Positions 59,272 to 64,000 of a stretch of 64,000 bases of DNA are shown here, one piece after another (position 1 is the stretch's first letter; each line of letters opens with the position of its first letter). The notes under the pieces were generated by a model. That model was not told the DNA's origin. It was given only the letters and a program-made list of their open reading frames with translations, and did no database searches. The position numbers were made by a program, and so were the translations under genes. This stretch comes from Sciurus carolinensis (Eukaryota; Chordata; Mammalia; Rodentia; Sciuridae), in NCBI RefSeq assembly GCF_902686445.1, contig NC_062232.1, positions 18,396,897 through 18,460,896 on the forward strand, in the 5' to 3' direction.

Positions 59272-59741
59272 TGTTAGTTTTCCATCACTGTAACAAAATA
59301 CCCGAGACAAACAACTTAAAGGAGGAAAGCTTTATTTTGGATCATAGTTTTAGTGGTTTCAGTTCATGGTTGGCTCCATTGTATCTGAACCTGTGGTGGG
59401 GTAAGTTATCATGGTGGAAAGGCATGGTGGAACAGCAAAGTTGCTCACCTCATGGTTGTCAGGAAAGAAATAGGGGGAGGGAGGGACTGGGAACATGACA
59501 GATTTCCCAAGGGCACACTTCCAAGGACCAATTCCCTTCAACTAGGTACACTTCTTGATGTTCACACCACCTCCCAATAGTCCATTCAGTTATGAATCCA
59601 TTAAAAGTTTATTCCATTGATGAGGACAGAACCTCATGATCCAATTCTTTCCCCAAAGCCCCACCTCTGAACATTGCTGCACTGGGGACCAAGACTTCAG
59701 TACTTGAGTTTTTGTGAGAAACCGCTGTCTAAACTATAACA
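59272..59741 (-). mobile_element. MaLR-type LTR (MTD/ORR1-like), - strand
   Basis: On the + strand: TGTTAGTTTTCCATCACTGTAACAAAATACC, AACTTAAAGGAGGAAAGC, TTTATTTTGGATCATAG, TTATCATGGTGGAAAGGCATGG, CTCACCTCATGGTTGTCAGG and, at the end, CTAAACTATAACA. Same broad family as 17952, 33470 and 38362. Confidence 0.72.
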
Positions 59742-59936
59742 GTTCTTCTAATCTGGGTTAAGATCCTTTGATCTATTCTGGGCTTTATCATGCATCAATA
59801 ATAGTCAGTGAACTGACTGATCTAGGATAGCCACAACTGGAACATCTTGGTTCTTTTTCATATGGTCTCATCATTAAGTAGACTAGCTTGGACATGGCAG
59901 GATCCAAGAAAGAAACCAGAACCACACAATACTCTG

Positions 59937-59942
59937 CTTTTC

Positions 59943-60003
<61 letters not shown>

Positions 60004-60034
60004 TCTCTCTTTCTCTCTCCCCCTCATTCTCTCT
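59937..60034 (+). repeat. Microsatellite (CTTT)n with a CT-rich end
   Basis: 59943-60001 is a nearly pure CTTT tetranucleotide run. It is followed by CTCT-rich sequence to about 60041. Frames across it (Ser-Phe-Leu or Lys-Glu-Arg runs) are artefacts. Confidence 0.96.
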
Positions 60035-60044
60035 CTCTTTTTTC

Positions 60045-60228
60045 TACTGGGGATTGAGCCAAGGAGCACTCTATCAATGAGCTATATCCCCAGCCCTTTT
60101 CAGTTTAATTTAATTTAATTTTTTTTGACAGGGTCTCACTAAATGCCCAGACTGGCCTCAAACTTATGATCCTCCTGCCGCAACCTCCCAAGTAGCTGGG
60201 ATTACAGGTATGCACCATGAACCATGGC
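60045..60228 (-). mobile_element. B1-dID SINE, - strand
   Basis: On the + strand: TACTGGGGATTGAGCCAAGG, GAGCTATATCCCCAGCCC (ID half), GACAGGGTCTCACTAAATGCCC, CCTCCCAAGTAGCTGGGATTACAGG (B1 half). The CTTT microsatellite lies at its 3' (tail) side and may have grown from the SINE tail. Confidence 0.92.
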
Positions 60229-62954
60229 ACCTCAGTCACACAAGTGCTTTTCTAAGCCTTTGCCTAATCATGTTACTATACTGTATCTTTGGCCAAAGCA
60301 AGTTACATGGTCAGTCCAGATTCCATGTGAGAGAGCACTATGAAAGGGTATAAATACAAGCTTCCATGAGAAATTTGGGGCTATTATTGCAATCAACCTA
60401 CTAAACTCTATCACATATTTATTGGAATCATGTATCCCAGCACACTATTCATGCATGTAGCATGCCACAAAAGTCTATTGCTAATAACATGCTAAATAAT
60501 TGAAAAGCATTGTTGTTCTTATCTCATTTATTCTCTGATTAATGGTTCCTTCAAGTTATCCTTTTGAAAACTAGCTTTCACTGAAATGGTATTGGCAGAC
60601 TGTGGTGATTTCTTGACAACCCATTCTTTCCCCTCTTCCTTCTCAGTATATTTTCTTTTTCCTGTGATATGGCTTTTCTATGTCCACAGACTTGTACATC
60701 ACTTCCAATTTTTCAGAGAATAAATTTGACTAGGTGAAAATATTTTTAGGTTTTTATAGGAACTCCTGAATTCAGCTATCTTCTTGCTACTCTTCCTTTC
60801 TCCTTCCCTCTCTTCTATTCATGCATTTATTTTACTTAAGAGTTCATACATTCTTCTGTTTATTTGTTATGAAAATATGGATCATTAGGATAAAATTTAA
60901 TACATTTACCATTTCAATTTCTTCAATTACTTTAAAGTGTATTTGTTGCATTGCATAGAAGACCTTTGCAAGTCAATTAGTCTTACCTAGAAAATATTGT
61001 AAAAATGTGAAACGTATGCTGCATTAATTAAAAGAATGATAACATAATGAGATAACAGCTTTGACAATGAAATTAGAGAATGACAAAAGATAATACTTTG
61101 AGCAATCATTGATGCTCTCAGATTAGCACGTTCAAACACTGCTCATGGGAGGATACATTGTTAACAATCCTTTTGGAAAATAATTTGGCAAAAGTACTAC
61201 AAAACTTAACTATGTTTCCACCCTTTTATTGAGACATTCTACTTCTAAGAATCTACTCCAAGGAAGCATTTGAACATGTAGGGAAAGTTTGAAGAGATTC
61301 CTTTGATATCTAATATTAATTACACACAAAGTAATATTTCAGTCAAGCTGTAGAAATTTATCCCAAACCTATCATTTTCCCCAGTTTAGATTGACTAGGT
61401 AAAGTGAATGAAGCTTCAAAAATTCATACTGTGTTCCATTTCAAGAAGTCCCATGGATATATAGTCCATGTTTCCATGCTATACATTCCATTCTATTTCC
61501 AAATAGGCTTGCATTAGGTTGACCAAGAATTTGTTTAAGTTTGTTGTTTTGATATTCTGCTGCAAAAGACACCAATGTGTTAGTCTCTAGAGCACTGGCA
61601 AACAATTCAGGTGTGGAGAAAAGGTTTGCTGGGATGATAGCTTTGGTTTCTCCTTGGGGAACTCATTAAAAACCTGAAAAGGGCTGAGAGTCTTTTAGAG
61701 CCTTGTTACACTAGCATTTCAACAACACTGAAATTCATTCTCCCAATTCTCAGTTGTCTAGGAAATGTCCTTATATGGATATATTCTATTAAGTCATCTC
61801 ACCTTTCTATTGACGTGCCATGATCTTGCCTCTAATTCTTCCAACCAAAACTGTTATGATAGATCTCGTTAGAGGATGGAGATTGACACTAAATCAGTGT
61901 TGAGATAAAGAAAATAAGCTGAAGTCAGACATACCAAATATAGGAGTTGAGGGAAAACAGATGTGGTAAGTATGATATTACAACAACAATGCTCCTAGGA
62001 GCCAGGTACTGTGCTAAAATCTTTACACAAATCATTTCATTCAATTTTCCTAATCATACATAGAGGCAGGAGTTATCATGAATCCTGTTCCACAAAGGAT
62101 GAAATGTCAACTCTGGTGATTTGGTTCCTGAGTCCCTGCCCTTAACCATGAGATAAATATGAAATGAATTTGAGGATGTAGATGTTGGAATTGCCAATTC
62201 AAGATCAACAACTTCAGAGTCCAGTCTCCAAAGAGTTTCTGAAAACAATAAATTTAGGTTCATACACCTAAACAAAGTTGGTTACCCTCAGTGGCAGGAA
62301 GAATCATGTTTCAAAGACTCAAATGCTTGGCTGGACCTGCTGGTACTTCCTTCAAGTGTTATCATCAACTGGTCACCTCTCTGTATAACCTGAATGAATC
62401 TTACTCGTTAGGGTAGTGGAAGATCTAAATAGACATAAAGGAATATTCCTTCCCAACCAGCCTATGATTTCCAATGCAAAATAGAATTGACCATCTTTTC
62501 CTTTGATTTATATAAGATAATTCTAGCATTCCTTGTATTTTTTAAAAAACTATTTGAATGTATGAGCAATTACACATTGAATGAGGTCAAGCTCTGTGCT
62601 TTTGGGAGCTTGAAATCACATGTTTCAAAAGATGGAAAATACAATATTAACACAACTCAAGATCCCAGTGAATGTCTGAAACTGCAGATAGTACTGAAAT
62701 CTACATATACTGTATTATTTTCCTGTGTTGTTACTCCTCTGTTAAAGTTTAATTTATAAATTAGGCAGAGTAAGATATTAATAATAACAATAAAATACAA
62801 CAACATTCTATAATAAAAGTTTTGTGAATGTGGTCTCTCTAGAAATATTTTATTATTAAATTAATAACTTTTACCATTTCACTTAAAGGAAGTACTTCAC
62901 AGCTTCTCTTTGGCATATTCAAATTGCTGGTATCACTACTCTTGCAATTTAGGG
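60229..62954. other. Unassigned non-coding DNA
   Basis: No gene recognised. A MIR-like patch (AGGAGCCAGGTACTGTGCTAAAATCTTTAC) lies near 61996-62060 in reverse orientation. Short open frames have no domains. Confidence 0.4.
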
Positions 62955-64000
62955 AATTTTTAAAATTTTTATGTGTAGTTATACATGGCAGTAGGATCTA
63001 TTTTGATATATTTTTACAAAAATGAAATATATCTTATTCTAATTAGGATTCCAGTCTTGTGGATGTACAAGATGTTGAGATTCACTTTGTTGTATTCATA
63101 TATGTACATAGGAAAGTTTTGTCAGATTCATTCCACTGTCTTTCCTTTTCCTATCCCCACTCCCTTCCCCTTGTTCCCCTTTGTCTAATCCACTGAACTT
63201 CTATTCTTTCCCCATTCCTTCTTGTGAATTAGCATTCACAAATCAGAAAGAACATTTGACCTTTGGTTTTGGGGGGGATTGGTTTATTTCACTTAGCATG
63301 ATAGTCTTCAGATCCATCCATTTACTAGCAAATGTCATGAATTCATTCTTCTTTATGACTGAGTAATACTCCATTGTGTATATATATCACAATTTCATTA
63401 TCCATTCATCTACTGATGGGTATCTAGATCGGTTGCATAGCTTAGCTCTTGTGAATTGAGCTGCTTTAAACATTGTCGTGGCTGTGTCACTGTAGTATGC
63501 TGATTTTAAACACTTTGGATATACATTGAGGAGTGGGATAACTGGGTCAAATTGTGGTTTGATTCCTAGCTTTTTGAGGAGGTTTGATATTCAGAGTTGT
63601 TGCACCAGTTTGCAGTCCCACCAGCAATGTATGACTGTATCCTTTCCCCCACATCCTTGCCAAAATTTATTGTTACTTGTGTTCTTGATAATCTCTATTC
63701 TGGATAGAGTGAGATGAAATCTCAGTGTAGTTTTAATTTGCATTTATCTAGATTGCTAGATATGTTAAACATTTTTTCATATATTTGTTGACCATTCATA
63801 TTTCTTCTTCTATGAAGGGTCTGATGACATCCAATTTATTGATTCTTGATTTTACTTCTTGCACTTTAAGAGTCTCGCTGAGGAACTCGGTTCCTAAGCC
63901 AACCTTGTTGGGACTACATTTTCTTGTAGTAAGTGCAGGATTTCTTGTCTAATACCTAGGTCTTTGATCCACTTTAAGTGGATTTTTTTGCAAGGTGAGA
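62955..64000 (-). mobile_element. L1, - strand, internally deleted and running off the window
   Basis: The 3' end begins near 62955. On the + strand it runs GTTATACATGGCAGTAGGATC, ATTTCACTTAGCATGATAG, CCATTCATCTACTGATGGG, CACCAGCAATGTATGACTG, GATCCACTTTAAGTGG. About 200 bases expected between the AAGGGTCTG (about 63817) and CAATTTATTGATTC segments are missing when compared with the - strand L1 at 41.6 kb. All coding frames are decayed. Its 3'UTR is of the same type as the L1 at 34646. Confidence 0.88.

Noticed and set aside
59788..60118. Lys/Glu/Arg-rich and Phe/Leu/Ser-rich frames
   Set aside because: They derive from the (CTTT)n microsatellite and the adjoining SINE.

Overview
The window reads as mammalian nuclear DNA: low coding density, no long host exons, and interspersed repeats throughout. 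The repeat types point to a squirrel (Sciuridae: ground squirrel, marmot, tree squirrel or a close relative). There are many dimeric B1-dID SINEs (a 7SL-derived B1 half joined to a tRNA-like ID half), tRNA-derived ID SINEs, rodent-type L1 elements, MaLR LTRs, and older MIR, MER5A and L1M/HAL1 copies. I see no intact host protein-coding gene, no tRNA, rRNA or snRNA gene and no CRISPR array. The window is probably intergenic or deep intronic.

Layout. 1-3.8 kb: mostly unassigned sequence with one MaLR LTR. 3.83-10.64 kb: a full-length but dead L1 on the + strand, flanked by two nested sets of target-site duplications (TSDs) and carrying about nine copies of a ~68-bp repeat in its 5'UTR. 11.2-34.6 kb: old fragments, namely an L1 3' end, ID and B1-dID SINEs, several MaLR/MLT LTRs, MIR, MER5, a possible HAL1 split by an L1M, and microsatellites. 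34.6-36.8 kb: a 5'-truncated L1 on the - strand with a tiny second L1 tail inside it, followed by a young ID. 41.6-47.5 kb: a nearly intact young L1 on the - strand with a 13-bp TSD, one frameshift in ORF1 and one nonsense codon in ORF2. 49.0-49.4 kb: a clean solo LTR of class II (ERVK/IAP-like) type with a 6-bp TSD. 51-57.8 kb: a SINE-rich stretch with an inverted B1-dID pair. 57.9-59.0 kb: an intronless double-homeobox (DUX, Duxbl/DUXC-like) retrocopy on the - strand, read through both homeodomains and broken once by TAG. 59.0-60.2 kb: an L1 tail, a MaLR LTR, a CTTT microsatellite and a SINE. 62.95 kb to the end: another - strand L1 that runs off the window.

How the parts relate. L1 ORF2 supplies the endonuclease and reverse transcriptase that, from general knowledge, mobilise L1 itself, the ID and B1-dID SINEs, and processed copies such as the DUX retrocopy. 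Most of the window can be explained as successive L1-driven insertions plus LTR insertions. I found no evidence for a novel multi-gene system. The items most worth following up are the DUX retrocopy, the structure and promoter turnover of the two long L1s, and the young solo LTR.
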